Below, piece after piece: positions 46,088-55,468 of a stretch of DNA of 64,000 nt. The notes below the pieces were generated by a model. The model made no database searches. It was not told where the DNA came from and saw only the letters and a program-made list of their open reading frames with translations. Numbering within the stretch: position 1 is the stretch's first letter; each line of letters starts with the position of its first letter. Origin of the DNA: an uncultured cyanobacterium (GTDB lineage Bacteria > Cyanobacteriota > Cyanobacteriia > CACIAM-69d); assembly GCA_937883785.1 (NCBI GenBank), contig CALGDE010000166.1:1-64000 (forward strand), given 5' to 3'. The position numbers were made by a program, and so were the translations under genes.

Positions 46088-47002
46088 ATGAAATGCTCAT
46101 TCTGGGGCCAAACCGATCCGGGTCTTTTGAGGACCTCCAATCAAGATGCCTTTGTACTGGGTGATGAGCATAAGTATCCGTTCTTTGTGGTTGCGGACGG
46201 TATGGGCGGCCATGCAGGAGGCGAAGAAGCCAGTCAGCTAGCATCAGCCACCATGAAGCAAGTGCTAACTTCTGCATGGGAAACGGGGCAGTCTTCTCAG
46301 GAAATGCTTTACAAGGCAGTGTTGGCAGCAAACGATGCGATTTTAAGTGACCAGCTTAGCCATCCCGAGCGAGCCGACATGGGCACCACGCTGGTGAGTA
46401 CGATTTACCGTAACGGGCAGTGGTGGTTTGCCCATGTGGGAGATTCGCGTTTGTATCGCATTCGCGATCGCAAAATTGAGCAAATTACGGAAGACCACAC
46501 GTGGGTGGCCCGTGCCGTAAAGATGGGCGACTTGACCCAAGAGCAGGCCCGGAGCCACCCCTGGCGCCACGTATTAATGCAGTGTTTGGGGCGGGAAGAG
46601 TGCCAGCAAATTGATATTCACGCCATGGATGTGCGCCAGGGAGACTGGTTGCTTTTATGTAGCGATGGTTTAACGGAAGAGTTGACGGACTTAGCAATTT
46701 CCGACTGTTTGAAAGCCGCATCGGGCCTTGAAGATGCCGTTGATCGATTGGTGGAAGGGGCTAAGGCAAAAGGAGGGCGTGACAATATTACGGTGATCCT
46801 GGTTAGCGTTGATGAGCTTAGCCAGGAGGAGATCAATACCACGCCAGAGCCAGAACCTTTGCGAGTGGAGGATGTGTTGGCGGGAGAAGTTGAAACCGTT
46901 GGAAGTGATGCCGTTAATGACAATAGTTTGACGGGGGAACTGTCAGATACGTCTTCTGAGTCTCTATCTCCTTACGGCGAGGGTGTAGAGCTGGTTGAGT
47001 AA
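46088..47002 (+). CDS. PP2C-type Ser/Thr protein phosphatase (Stp1/PphA-like)
   Basis: A 304-residue metal-dependent phosphatase. Catalytic motifs are GLLRTSNQDAFVLG, FFVVADGMGGHAGGEEAS (metal Asp), ADMGTTLVSTIY, FAHVGDSRLYRIRD, LLLCSDGLTEELTD and KGGRDNITVILV. About 55 acidic residues follow the catalytic core, rich in Glu, Ser and Pro. It is a likely counterpart to Hanks-type kinases such as the SpkB-like protein at 26962, though not genetically linked to it. No signal peptide or membrane span. ATG 46088 gives the standard KCSFWGQTDPGLLR start. It lies 259 bp after the ABC1 kinase, so it probably has its own promoter. Confidence 0.94.
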   Translation: MKCSFWGQTDPGLLRTSNQDAFVLGDEHKYPFFVVADGMGGHAGGEEASQLASATMKQVLTSAWETGQSSQEMLYKAVLAANDAILSDQLSHPERADMGTTLVSTIYRNGQWWFAHVGDSRLYRIRDRKIEQITEDHTWVARAVKMGDLTQEQARSHPWRHVLMQCLGREECQQIDIHAMDVRQGDWLLLCSDGLTEELTDLAISDCLKAASGLEDAVDRLVEGAKAKGGRDNITVILVSVDELSQEEINTTPEPEPLRVEDVLAGEVETVGSDAVNDNSLTGELSDTSSESLSPYGEGVELVE

Positions 47003-47200
47003 TTGAGTAACCCTTCGTGAGCTTTTGGTGTGCAGCGGGTGTGCCGGTAATTGAGTGTTTTTTTAAGTGGCTGACTAAGTCTCCTGCGGGGTTGCTTGAC
47101 TGGCTGACTGTTCAGCTTTAGAAGCCTTATTTAACAAAGAGAGATATATTCTCCTACATAGAAGATTGACAAGAAAATTGCAGAATGAAGTCTTTTGGGT

Positions 47201-47794
47201 ATGTGGAATGAAATAGAGAACTTACTCAAGGCAACGCGATTTGCAATTCGGTTAGAGTTGCGTCCTACGGATAGAAATCTAGCGGAATTTGACTATATTC
47301 AGGCGAAGCAACCAAGTTATTTCCCAACGGTGATAGGCGCGGCTTCAGTGGCGTTTGAGTCTGTGTTTTCTCCCGAGGAACAGATGATTATGATCTGCCG
47401 CCGACATGGAGGGAAAAGGGTTCATATTCGCAAAAAAGACTTTTGTTTTAAGCAAATTCAGTTTGATCCGAATGTTTCTATTCACTTTAGAAAACGGAAA
47501 GAGGGCGATCGCGGCTACTGGATAAGGGAAGCTTTGGTCACTGGTTTATGTCGAAAAATAATCAACTATCGTAATCTTTTCCTAGGCATCGCCCACGCCG
47601 ACTTTGGTATGGTGCCAACAATTAGGCACGCGAACTTTTTTGTCAGTGTTGAGAGGGGGCTTGTGTTCTTTATGTACGATGACCGAGGGCTTTTGATAGC
47701 TTCTCCATCACAAGAAGATCTACCAGAATTGCCGTCAAGCTTGAATATTTTGAAACGTGAAGATCTTAGGGGCACTGAATTTTTGAATCGGTAA
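47201..47794 (+). CDS. DUF3885-like protein
   Basis: A protein of 197 residues from ATG 47201 (TTG 47195 would add two). The N-terminal half has LELRPTDRNLAEFDYIQAK and a central RVHIRKKDFCFKQIQ segment. The C-terminal ANFFVSVERGLVFFMYDDRGLLIAS resembles the (F/L)x(I/M)YDDRG(L)D signature of DUF3885 proteins, which are of unknown function and often lie near polymorphic-toxin immunity genes. The codon use is more AT-rich than the neighbouring PP2C gene, which may point to acquisition. It is followed by repeat copy F and the convergent alaS. Confidence 0.65.
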   Translation: MWNEIENLLKATRFAIRLELRPTDRNLAEFDYIQAKQPSYFPTVIGAASVAFESVFSPEEQMIMICRRHGGKRVHIRKKDFCFKQIQFDPNVSIHFRKRKEGDRGYWIREALVTGLCRKIINYRNLFLGIAHADFGMVPTIRHANFFVSVERGLVFFMYDDRGLLIASPSQEDLPELPSSLNILKREDLRGTEFLNR

Positions 47795-48137
47795 TTTTGT
47801 CGCTCCATAGAAATCACTCCATGGATGCCGGTGCCAGCTTTTTAACCCCTAAAACTAACGTCGACTTCTAGGGGCTGTCATCATTTATGGTCAGTTCGAT
47901 AAAAAACAGGACAATTTTGAGTCATGTAATGGAGCTGAATCGCGCTTTTTGCTTTAAAAGGGCATGAACTCCCCACTACGTAAGGCTTCTGGTACTCAAT
48001 TGATGACATGCACTAGTCAAGACTATGGAACGCACTGGGTATTGAAGAGACTGAAGAGGGGCAAAGACCAGAGTATGAGAATATGGCTAACTTTGCCCTT
48101 TCTCTTCAAACAGGTGGGTTTGTCTTTTGTTCCCAAC
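47795..48137. other. 343-bp convergent intergenic region
   Basis: It lies between the DUF3885-like gene and alaS and is occupied mostly by repeat copy F (47869-48013). No gene or clear terminator is seen in the rest. Confidence 0.45.
47869..48013 (+). repeat. dispersed intergenic repeat, copy F
   Basis: The left end is CTAGGGGCTGTCATCATTTA. The core contains AAAAGGGCATGAACTCCCCA and CTACGTAAGGCTTCTGG. The right end is CTCAATTGATGACATGCACTAG. Both ends start with CTAG when read inwards, and TGTCATCA is inverted at the two ends. Confidence 0.8.
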
Positions 48138-50777
48138 CTATCCAAGCCCACTTTTCAGTTGCTCAGTTGCCGTTGATAGAGCTTCGGGTAGTTTGCTGGC
48201 ATCGCGTCCACCAGCCTGGGCCAGGTTGGGACGCCCGCCGCCGCCGCCGCCGCAAATCTTGGCGATCGTCCCCACAAATTTACCCGCCTGCAATCCTTTA
48301 CCGATAACTTCTTTACCAAAAGCGGCGGCGATCGCCACTTTGCCTTCACTGGGCACCGCTCCAAGGACCACTGCGGCATTGTCCCCAAGCTTTTGTTGCA
48401 ATCGCTCCGCCGCCCCTTGAAGGGACTTAGCATCAACGCTTCCAAGGTTAGCCACTAAGGCTTTGAAATGACCAATGGTTTCTGCATCGGCAATCAGAGC
48501 ATCAGACTTCGCCGCTGCTAGTTCAGCTTTGGCCGCCGCCAGCGCCTTTTGCATGGATTTAAGCTCATCCTGTAGGTTGGTCACCCGATCAATCACTTCC
48601 TCTGGTTGAACCTTGAAGCGATCGCCCAAGGTTCGCACCACCTGATCGCGGACATTCAGATAGTCTAGAATCGCCGGTCCCGACACCGCTTCAATCCGTC
48701 GCACACCGGAGGAAATCCCGGCTTCGGAAATGATCTTGAATGCGCCGATTTCGGCGGTGTTAGCCACGTGGGTACCGCCACACAACTCCATGGACACGCC
48801 GGGAAAATCTACCACTCGGACCACATCGCCATATTTTTCGCCGAACATGGCTGTTGCGCCCTTGTCTTTCGCTTCAGCAATGGGCATCTCCGCGATCGCT
48901 GCACTGTGGGCTTCAGAGATCCAGGTATTCACTTGAGCCTCCACCTGTTCTACCTCTTCCGCCTTTAAAGCACGAGGGCAATTGAAGTCGAAACGCAGGC
49001 GATCAAAGTCCACTAAGGAGCCCGCCTGGGAGACGTTAGGGTCCACCACCAGCTTTAGGGCCGCTTGCAACAGATGGGTGGCGCTATGGTTAGCCTGGGC
49101 GCGACGACGGCAGGCGGTGTCTATTTGAGCAGTAACGGTTTCGCCGACGGACACGCTGCCCCGCTCAACGCGACCCACATGGACAAAGAAGTCGGATTCC
49201 TTTTTCACATCTTCAACGCGCACCACTGCTGTTTCGGTGCTCAGGAAACCGCGATCGCCAATTTGCCCCCCCGATTCCGCATAGAAAGGCGTCCGATCCA
49301 GCAGAATTTGCACTTCGCTGCCCGCTTCGACGGTGTCTGTGGATTTGCCATCCACCAATAATGCACCAATTTGCCCTTGGGCTGCGGCATCGGTATAGCC
49401 CAGGAAGGCGGTTTTTTCCACCGTGTCAGACAGTTGTTCCAGGGATCCTTGGGCGGTCAGATCAATGGTTTCGTGAGCCGCCCGAGCTCGCTGGCGCTGC
49501 TCTTCCATCGCCACTTCAAATCCAGCGGTGTCAACGGCAATGCCATTTTCCTCAGCAATTTCCTGGGTTAGTTCTAAGGGGAAACCATAGGTGTCATAAA
49601 GGGTAAATGCATCTTCCCCTGCGATTTCCTTGGGCTGCTTCGCCAGAATCTCCGCCAATAACTTTTCGCCGCGCTCTAGGGTTTTGAGGAATTGGTTTTC
49701 CTCCCGCTCCAGCTCAGACTTAATGTAGTCAGCGCGATCGCGAACAGCAGGATAAACCGCTTCCGACATTTGTATCGCTGTCTCAGCTACCTGGGTGGTA
49801 AATGCACCGTCAATGCCAATTAGGCGCCCGTGGCGCACCACTCGACGAATTAAACGGCGCAAAATATAGCCGCGTCCTAAATTAGATGCTGACACACCAT
49901 CAGTGATCAAATGAATAACAGCGCGCACATGGTCGCCGATCACTTTGAGAGACGTTTTGATTTTTTCGCTGGACTTAAAATAGTCGAGCCCCGCCACGTC
50001 TGCCGCCGATTTAATGATGGGAAAAATCAAATCGGTTTCGTAATTGTTGGGAACCTTCTGTAGGATTTGAGCCATACGCTCCAATCCCATTCCCGTATCG
50101 ATATTTTTGTTGGCTAGCGGCGTTAAATTGCCCTCCGAATCCCGGTTGAGCTCCATAAACACCAGGTTGTAGAACTCAATAAATCGAGTGTCATCTTCCA
50201 GGTCAATGCCATCGTCGCCCAGCTCAGGATGGAAGTCGTAGTAAAGCTCCGAGCATGGGCCACAGGGACCCGTTGGTCCCGACGCCCAAAAGTTATCCTC
50301 TTCCCCCATGCGCAGGATGCGCTTTTCCGGCACCCCAATTTTGTCCCGCCACAGTTCAAAGGCTTCATCGTCCGTTTCAAAGACGCTCACCGCAATATTG
50401 GCCGGATCCAGCCCAAACCCCAGCTTAGGATCGGTGGACAAGGTCCATGCCCACTGAATCGCTTCTGCCTTGAAATAGTCCCCGAAGCTGAAGTTTCCCA
50501 ACATCTCAAAGAAGGTGTGGTGGCGCTTTGTGCGACCCACATTTTCAATGTCGTTGGTGCGAATACATTTTTGAGAGCTGGTGGCGCGGGGGGTAAAACG
50601 CGGCTCTTGTCCCAGGAAAATTGGCTTAAAAGGCAGCATGCCCGCGATCGTTAACAGCACCGTTGGATCATCTGGCACCAACGAGGCGCTTGGCGTTCGC
50701 TTGTGACCCTGGCTTTCAAAAAAGCTAAGAAACTTCTCGCGAATTGCAGGACCGGATAGGGGAGTTAAAGACGCCAT
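48138..50777 (-). CDS. alaS: alanine--tRNA ligase
   Basis: An 879-residue alanyl-tRNA synthetase of normal length and complete architecture. The class II catalytic domain begins [32 protein letters not shown] and includes [18 protein letters not shown] and GMGLERMAQ. The editing domain has the zinc-binding NHSATHLLQ and MELCGGTHV motifs. The C-terminal C-Ala domain carries a Gly-rich [16 protein letters not shown] near the end, and DASKLPEAL follows. It attaches Ala to tRNA-Ala and clears mischarged Ser/Gly. It is monocistronic on the minus strand, with a divergent DUF2470 gene upstream. Confidence 0.98.
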   Translation of the reverse strand: MASLTPLSGPAIREKFLSFFESQGHKRTPSASLVPDDPTVLLTIAGMLPFKPIFLGQEPRFTPRATSSQKCIRTNDIENVGRTKRHHTFFEMLGNFSFGDYFKAEAIQWAWTLSTDPKLGFGLDPANIAVSVFETDDEAFELWRDKIGVPEKRILRMGEEDNFWASGPTGPCGPCSELYYDFHPELGDDGIDLEDDTRFIEFYNLVFMELNRDSEGNLTPLANKNIDTGMGLERMAQILQKVPNNYETDLIFPIIKSAADVAGLDYFKSSEKIKTSLKVIGDHVRAVIHLITDGVSASNLGRGYILRRLIRRVVRHGRLIGIDGAFTTQVAETAIQMSEAVYPAVRDRADYIKSELEREENQFLKTLERGEKLLAEILAKQPKEIAGEDAFTLYDTYGFPLELTQEIAEENGIAVDTAGFEVAMEEQRQRARAAHETIDLTAQGSLEQLSDTVEKTAFLGYTDAAAQGQIGALLVDGKSTDTVEAGSEVQILLDRTPFYAESGGQIGDRGFLSTETAVVRVEDVKKESDFFVHVGRVERGSVSVGETVTAQIDTACRRRAQANHSATHLLQAALKLVVDPNVSQAGSLVDFDRLRFDFNCPRALKAEEVEQVEAQVNTWISEAHSAAIAEMPIAEAKDKGATAMFGEKYGDVVRVVDFPGVSMELCGGTHVANTAEIGAFKIISEAGISSGVRRIEAVSGPAILDYLNVRDQVVRTLGDRFKVQPEEVIDRVTNLQDELKSMQKALAAAKAELAAAKSDALIADAETIGHFKALVANLGSVDAKSLQGAAERLQQKLGDNAAVVLGAVPSEGKVAIAAAFGKEVIGKGLQAGKFVGTIAKICGGGGGGRPNLAQAGGRDASKLPEALSTATEQLKSGLG

Positions 50778-50860
50778 AGTTAACGAAACGGGTAAAGCAA
50801 TTTCCTTACAAATCAGTTTACGAGTCTATCTTGATTTGTGCCGGATTATGCCCTTTGTCA

Positions 50861-50898
50861 GTTTGTAAGGGGGGTGATCCTTCTGCATCACTACAAAC
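50861..50898. other. 12-bp bulged hairpin upstream of the DUF2470 gene
   Basis: GTTTGTA (50861-50867) and GTGAT (50874-50878) pair with ATCAC (50887-50891) and TACAAAC (50892-50898). The left arm carries an unpaired AGGGGG bulge. It lies between divergent alaS and the DUF2470 gene. The exposed purine bulge looks like a Shine-Dalgarno sequence, but no start codon follows it. Confidence 0.45.
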
Positions 50899-51007
50899 CG
50901 CTACGAACCTCTAGATATTGCTAAAGCTGCGGTTAATAATGGAGCCAACTTAAAAACTCAGTGAATAACTGATACCAATAGCTCTAAAATCTGGCGGCGA
51001 AATCACC

Positions 51008-51289
51008 ATGGCTGAAGCATTTTCAAAGAAGGTTAGCGATCGCATTTGTAAACATATGAACGACGACCATGGGGACGCGGTGGTACTCTACGCAACCGCT
51101 TACGGCAAAGTGGAAAACGTGGCGTCGGCAACGATGGATGCTATCGATGCAGAGGGTATGGACCTGACAGCCCAGGTGGATGGACAGCCTCAGCCGGTGC
51201 GCATTGCCTTTGAAAAGCCCCTTGCCGATGCGAAAGAAGCCCACGATGTGCTGGTGACTATGTTGAAGTCGGCGAAGGCTGGCGTTTAG
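51008..51289 (+). CDS. DUF2470 domain protein
   Basis: A 93-residue protein that is essentially a stand-alone DUF2470 domain (SDRICKHMNDDHGDAVVLYATAYG, then DAIDAEGMDLTAQVDG and VRIAFEKPLADAKEAHDVLVTML). DUF2470 often accompanies pyridoxamine-oxidase-like split-barrel domains in heme-binding proteins (HugZ family). Here a split-barrel oxidase gene starts 48 bp downstream, so the two proteins probably work as separate chains of a similar unit. The MNDDHxDA motif is in the region used for heme or flavin contact in relatives. Soluble, cytoplasmic. Confidence 0.9.
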   Translation: MAEAFSKKVSDRICKHMNDDHGDAVVLYATAYGKVENVASATMDAIDAEGMDLTAQVDGQPQPVRIAFEKPLADAKEAHDVLVTMLKSAKAGV

Positions 51290-51337
51290 GAAACCCGTCT
51301 AAAATTCGATCAAACTTGGCTTCAGTGGAGGCTGTAT

Positions 51338-51922
51338 ATGGGGAAGCAATTTCCAGCGCTTGAGAAAAAGCACATCAAGTTTATTCAGGCGCAAAAGCTG
51401 TTTTTCGTGGGAACAGCGGCTCAGGATGGTCGAGTTAATGTTTCCCCGAAAGGCATGGACTCCTTTCGGGTACTGGATGCCAATACCGTTGCCTGGCTAA
51501 ATTTGACGGGCAGTGGCAATGAAACCTCTGCCCATGTGCAGCAGCTTCCCCGCATGACTTTGATGATGTGTTCTTTTGAAGGCGCACCAGTGATCCTGCG
51601 CATGTATGGCACGGCGACGGTGCGTCACCAGGGCGATCGCGATTGGGATCGGCACATTGAGCTATTTCCACAATTGCCCGGTTCCCGACAAGTTTTCGTT
51701 TTGAAGATTGATCTGGTGCAAACTTCCTGTGGCTATGGGGTGCCATTGTTTGACTATGTGGGCGATCGCGATGGGCTGAACAAGTGGGCGGAAAAGAAGG
51801 GCGATCGCGGTATTCAGAAATACTGGACCAAAAATAATCAGGTCAGTTTAGATGGTCAGCCTACGGAAATACTGGAGCGCTCCGGTATCGAAGAGCGCCC
51901 CTCTAAACTCCCGTTCTTCTAA
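51338..51922 (+). CDS. pyridoxamine 5'-phosphate oxidase family protein
   Basis: A 194-residue FMN-binding split-barrel protein (KHIKFIQAQKLFFVGTAAQDGRVNVSPKGMDSFRVLD, LTGSGNETSAHVQQLPRMTLMMCSFEGAPVILRMYGTA). The segment VNVSPKGMDSF matches the family of small PNPOx-like proteins of unknown substrate rather than true PdxH, which is longer and has a C-terminal dimer segment. It follows the DUF2470 gene by 48 bp on the same strand. A flavin- or heme-linked redox role is likely but not shown. The ATG at 51338 is preceded by GGAGG (51327-51331). Confidence 0.88.
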   Translation: MGKQFPALEKKHIKFIQAQKLFFVGTAAQDGRVNVSPKGMDSFRVLDANTVAWLNLTGSGNETSAHVQQLPRMTLMMCSFEGAPVILRMYGTATVRHQGDRDWDRHIELFPQLPGSRQVFVLKIDLVQTSCGYGVPLFDYVGDRDGLNKWAEKKGDRGIQKYWTKNNQVSLDGQPTEILERSGIEERPSKLPFF

Positions 51923-51944
51923 GTTTCTGGTTTCCGTTGGAATT

Positions 51945-53516
51945 TTATAACTTCAAATCGATGGCAACTCGGTGAGCACAGGCGTAGCCGGAAAACGCCA
52001 CCGCATTTAGGCCCTGCCCCGGAAAAGTGCTGTCGCCGACGCAATACAAGCCGGGCACCGAGGTGCGATTAAACGGCATGCCTAAAAGCCCCATTAAACG
52101 CTTTTGGGGGATAGGACCGTAGGTGCCATCTTCCCGATTTAGAAACTTACGGTGGGTGCGTGGCGTGCCCACTTCCAACAAGTCAATGGCGTCTCGAAGA
52201 TTGGGAATGACTGGGGAAAGGCGATCGCAAATTTGATAAGCAACCTCTAGCTTTTTTTCCTTATACTCCCTGCCTTTGATCTCGCTCCAATCTTCAACCC
52301 AAGCCGGGGTGAAGGCATGAATAATATGTTTTCCTTCGGGAGCCAAATCGGGATCTAGAAGGGTGGGAATGGACACAAATAAGGTGCCGTAAGGGTCCTC
52401 CAACTTTTGCCATTCATCCAGCAAAATATGGTGGCACTCAGTGCCCGCCGGCAATGCCTTGGCATCAATTCCAATATGCAAACTAAAGAAACTGGGCGAT
52501 TTCTTGTAGCGCGTCTTCCACCGCTTCTCTGAATTGGGGAGTGGGCGATCGCCCCAAAGCTTATCGAAGGTATCCCAGCGAGTGGCGTTGGAAATTACCC
52601 GCTTACCTTTGATTTCTTTTCCGTTGGATAATTTGACGCCAACGGCTTTGCCATTTTCAGTCAAAATCTCGGTCACATTGGCTCGGTAAAGGATCTTTCC
52701 TCCGTGGTTTTCTAACCCTTTAACGAGCTTTTGAGCAATTTGACCAACGCCCCCCTTGGGATAGTTAATGCCACCGTAATGGCGATCGCTAAACACCATG
52801 CCACCATTAATCGCCGGCGTTAAATCCGCGGGCACCACAGACCAGCAATAACACTCCATATCGATAAATTGCAGCAGCGCTGGGTCAGAAATATATCGCC
52901 GGGCAATATCGCCCACATTTTGCGGCAGATACTTCACCAGACCCAAGCAGGCAAAGGGATGCTGAAAGAAAACTCGCGTTAAATAACGAGGCTCCTCCAA
53001 AGACAGCAACTCCATCGCATTAAGGCAATTGAAAATTTTCCAACACTCGTCATAAAAACGACGAATTCCCTCCTTCTCATGGGGAAACTTAGCGATTAGC
53101 TCCTGTAAAAAATCCTCGTATTCTCGATGAACCTTTAGCTCCAAGTCATTGGGCAAATGGTAGTGAATTTGCACCGGGTCAGGAATTGTCTCTATCGCCA
53201 TACCCACATCATCTAGGGCACGGGTCAGCAAGTTCGTGGTGCCTTCAGTGCCAAACCCGAAAATCATCGATGCGCCCACATCAAATCGATAGCCCTTTCG
53301 GTCAAAATATCCAGCGCTTCCCCCGGGAATCACGTAGCGCTCCAGCACAACCACCTTGGCCCCCTTCGCCGCAAGCTGGGTCGCCGTTACCAGTCCGCCC
53401 ATTCCAGATCCGACGATCACCGCGTCCCACTCCTGCTGGGCGATCGCTTCAGAGGTCACCTTCGTCGTTGCTGCCTTCGCCGTTGTCTGCGCCACGTTCT
53501 TTGCCGTACCTTGCAC
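51945..53516 (-). CDS. crtH: carotenoid isomerase CrtH (CrtISO)
   Basis: A 523-residue FAD-dependent carotenoid isomerase related to phytoene desaturases, which converts tetra-cis-lycopene (prolycopene) to all-trans-lycopene. After an N-terminal Ala/Thr/Lys-rich stretch of about 30 residues comes the dinucleotide-binding VIVGSGMGGLVTATQLAAKGAKVVVLERY and then VIPGGSAGYFDRKGYRFDVGASMIFG. The C-terminal FAD-contact segment is VPGLYCVGDSTFPGQGLNAVAFSGYACAHRV. The pattern fits CrtH better than CrtP/CrtQ desaturases. The length is standard. It is monocistronic, convergent with the PNPOx-like gene (22 bp apart). Confidence 0.93.
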   Translation of the reverse strand: MQGTAKNVAQTTAKAATTKVTSEAIAQQEWDAVIVGSGMGGLVTATQLAAKGAKVVVLERYVIPGGSAGYFDRKGYRFDVGASMIFGFGTEGTTNLLTRALDDVGMAIETIPDPVQIHYHLPNDLELKVHREYEDFLQELIAKFPHEKEGIRRFYDECWKIFNCLNAMELLSLEEPRYLTRVFFQHPFACLGLVKYLPQNVGDIARRYISDPALLQFIDMECYCWSVVPADLTPAINGGMVFSDRHYGGINYPKGGVGQIAQKLVKGLENHGGKILYRANVTEILTENGKAVGVKLSNGKEIKGKRVISNATRWDTFDKLWGDRPLPNSEKRWKTRYKKSPSFFSLHIGIDAKALPAGTECHHILLDEWQKLEDPYGTLFVSIPTLLDPDLAPEGKHIIHAFTPAWVEDWSEIKGREYKEKKLEVAYQICDRLSPVIPNLRDAIDLLEVGTPRTHRKFLNREDGTYGPIPQKRLMGLLGMPFNRTSVPGLYCVGDSTFPGQGLNAVAFSGYACAHRVAIDLKL

Positions 53517-54187
53517 TACTTACTTGCATTTACCTATGCATTGGGGTAATTAAACCCGCCAGTAGCCTAGTGTATCGCTCTGTGGAAAGGGATGCCTGAC
53601 GAGTTGACGGGGAGTTGTTGGCAGCGGGAAATTGACTCAAAAAAACTGCCACCGATCACAGCCTGACAAAACCAATTTTTTACCGATTATTCTCCCCAAC
53701 CTTGCTGCCCAAATAGCTCTTCTACCCAAATATCCCTTCTGTCCAGATACCTCTACCTAAATCGGTACTCGAATTTACGTCCAACAACTGACCCTTTTTA
53801 AGGAGACAACTTTAAAACTTAAAAGCGTTGTCATAAATTACAGCGAGAATCTTAATTTATTCCGAAACTTAAAAGTCCAAATCGATTTTTTTTAATTAAA
53901 AATTAATTATTTTGAGGTGCTTTTAAAGGAGCCTTGGTTAACTATAACGGCGATGTTATTTATCGAAGCAAAATTAATTGTGTTTTGCCCATTCCAATGA
54001 TCCCTAAGCTATGTTGACAAGTAGAGGGATATCTTCATGGAGCCTGCGGTTCCTACACCTGCCCCAGCTTATTGTTTCGTGACACAATTGCGGCGAAAAC
54101 ATTGCAGCAAAAGTTGTGAAACAGCCCCATTACCCGTTGTTTTAGCCAGCAGTTTTTGTTGGTTCAGTATTGCAAGGACGATTTCCT
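53517..54187. other. 671-bp AT-rich divergent region between crtH and ctaA
   Basis: No gene is supported. The middle (about 53800-53960) is very AT-rich with T8 and TTAATTAAAAATTAATTA palindromic runs. A perfect TTGACA at 54014-54019 is a candidate -35 for ctaA, but no good -10 follows at the usual spacing. AAGGA at 54174-54178 is the ctaA ribosome binding site. Confidence 0.45.
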
Positions 54188-55156
54188 ATGGCAGATTCCA
54201 GCCTTGATGCAATTCATTATTCAACCCAAACGGGCATAGCTCTTTCTGGCGCAACAGCATCGGAAGATTCCGATCAGAAAGACCTTGCCGCGATCGCCCA
54301 ATCCCGTTTGCGATGGGTTGCCTTTAAACTCGCGATCGCCACCTGGTTACTAATGGCAATTGGTAGCGCCACCCGCGTAACGAATGCAGGATTAGCCTGT
54401 CCTGACTGGCCCCTTTGCTATGGACAATTATTGCCCTGGCAACAGATGAATCTCCAGGTGTTCTTAGAGTGGTTCCATCGTCTTGACGCTGGACTTCTCG
54501 TGTTAGGAACAACGGGCATGGTGGGCTACGCCGTCACTCAGCGCCAGAGGCTACCGCGATGGGTCTTGCCATTAGTGATTGTGTCGTGGTTTACGTTGCT
54601 ATCTCAGGCGGTTTTAGGAGCCCTAACCGTTACCCAACTTCTACGTTTCGATATTGTTACCGCCCATTTGGGCACGGCGCTGGCATTTTTTGTGATGATG
54701 CTGGTTCTGGGCACAGGGTTATTACCCCAGAAAGGACTGGGACAGCCTTGGTCCCTGAGAGCTTTAACAATTGCCGCAGCGATCACCATTTATGGACAAA
54801 GTTTAGCTGGGGCATTGGTGGGTTCCCAGTGGGCACTTCACCAGTGTTTAAATCTTCAGCAGCTATGTGGATTTATGCATGGTCACCTGTGGGGAATTAT
54901 TCCCGCAGTTGGATTTACTTTGGGAACCATTGTCGTAGCTTGGAAGACCCCAGCTTTGAATTCTCAATGTCGCAACTTAATTAATGGAGCCGCAATTTTA
55001 CTAGGGATTCAACTATTAGTGGGCTACGGTACTTTTCGCCTTCATTTACAGGTAGAACCTTTGACAGTTTTGCACCAGGCGATCGCTGCTGCCCTTCTTG
55101 GAGTTCTGGTTTCCTTCGCTGTTTTAGTTTGCCGAGACAGAACCATTTCAGCCTAG
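54188..55156 (+). CDS. ctaA: heme A synthase CtaA (COX15 family)
   Basis: A protein of 322 residues from ATG 54188, preceded by AAGGA nine bases upstream. TTG 54170 would add six residues. About eight transmembrane helices are present, with the conserved TRVTNAGLACPDWPLCYGQLLP and FLEWFHRLDAGLLVL segments and a second-half histidine (LTVLHQAIAAALLG). It oxidises the methyl group of heme O to give heme A for aa3-type oxidases. The first 35 residues are a polar cytoplasmic extension. ctaB, encoding the preceding enzyme, is the next gene on the same strand, separated by 312 bp holding repeat copy G. Oxidase subunit genes are not in the window. Confidence 0.95.
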   Translation: MADSSLDAIHYSTQTGIALSGATASEDSDQKDLAAIAQSRLRWVAFKLAIATWLLMAIGSATRVTNAGLACPDWPLCYGQLLPWQQMNLQVFLEWFHRLDAGLLVLGTTGMVGYAVTQRQRLPRWVLPLVIVSWFTLLSQAVLGALTVTQLLRFDIVTAHLGTALAFFVMMLVLGTGLLPQKGLGQPWSLRALTIAAAITIYGQSLAGALVGSQWALHQCLNLQQLCGFMHGHLWGIIPAVGFTLGTIVVAWKTPALNSQCRNLINGAAILLGIQLLVGYGTFRLHLQVEPLTVLHQAIAAALLGVLVSFAVLVCRDRTISA

Positions 55157-55468
55157 AAGCCAGAGGGAAATTAAGACTCTAAATAAGATTTCACTGGGGG
55201 TTAGCTGCAAACGGTAGGGGCTGTCATTATCTAAGCCTCAAAATCTAACTTTCAAAGTCAGTAACCAGAAGGGTTTCATCCCCTAATCTGCTTTGTTTTT
55301 GAAGGGCGTGGACCCTCCACGGTGTAAGGCTTCTGGCACTTAACTGATGGCACGCTCCAGTCCAAAGTATTTGACCCAAACTTTGACTCGGAATTTATCT
55401 TCGCCTTTTCTCCGCTTTTCTTGACCCGTTTTTAATTTCATTTCTCTAGTCCTCTCGCGGCAATTTTT
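55157..55468 (+). other. 312-bp intergenic region between ctaA and ctaB
   Basis: Nearly half is repeat copy G (55215-55359). The remaining 100 bp before ctaB is pyrimidine-rich, with no clear promoter boxes. Confidence 0.4.
55215..55359 (+). repeat. dispersed intergenic repeat, copy G
   Basis: The left end is TAGGGGCTGTCATTATCTAAG. The core contains CCAGAAGGGTTTCATCCCCTA and GAAGGGCGTGGACCCTCCAC. The right end is CTTCTGGCACTTAACTGATGGCACGC. It sits between ctaA and ctaB in the same orientation as the genes. Confidence 0.75.

Noticed and set aside
53800-53960. AT-rich palindromic stretch as a possible replication origin
   Set aside because: No DnaA-box cluster is seen, and crtH and ctaA are not typical origin neighbours.
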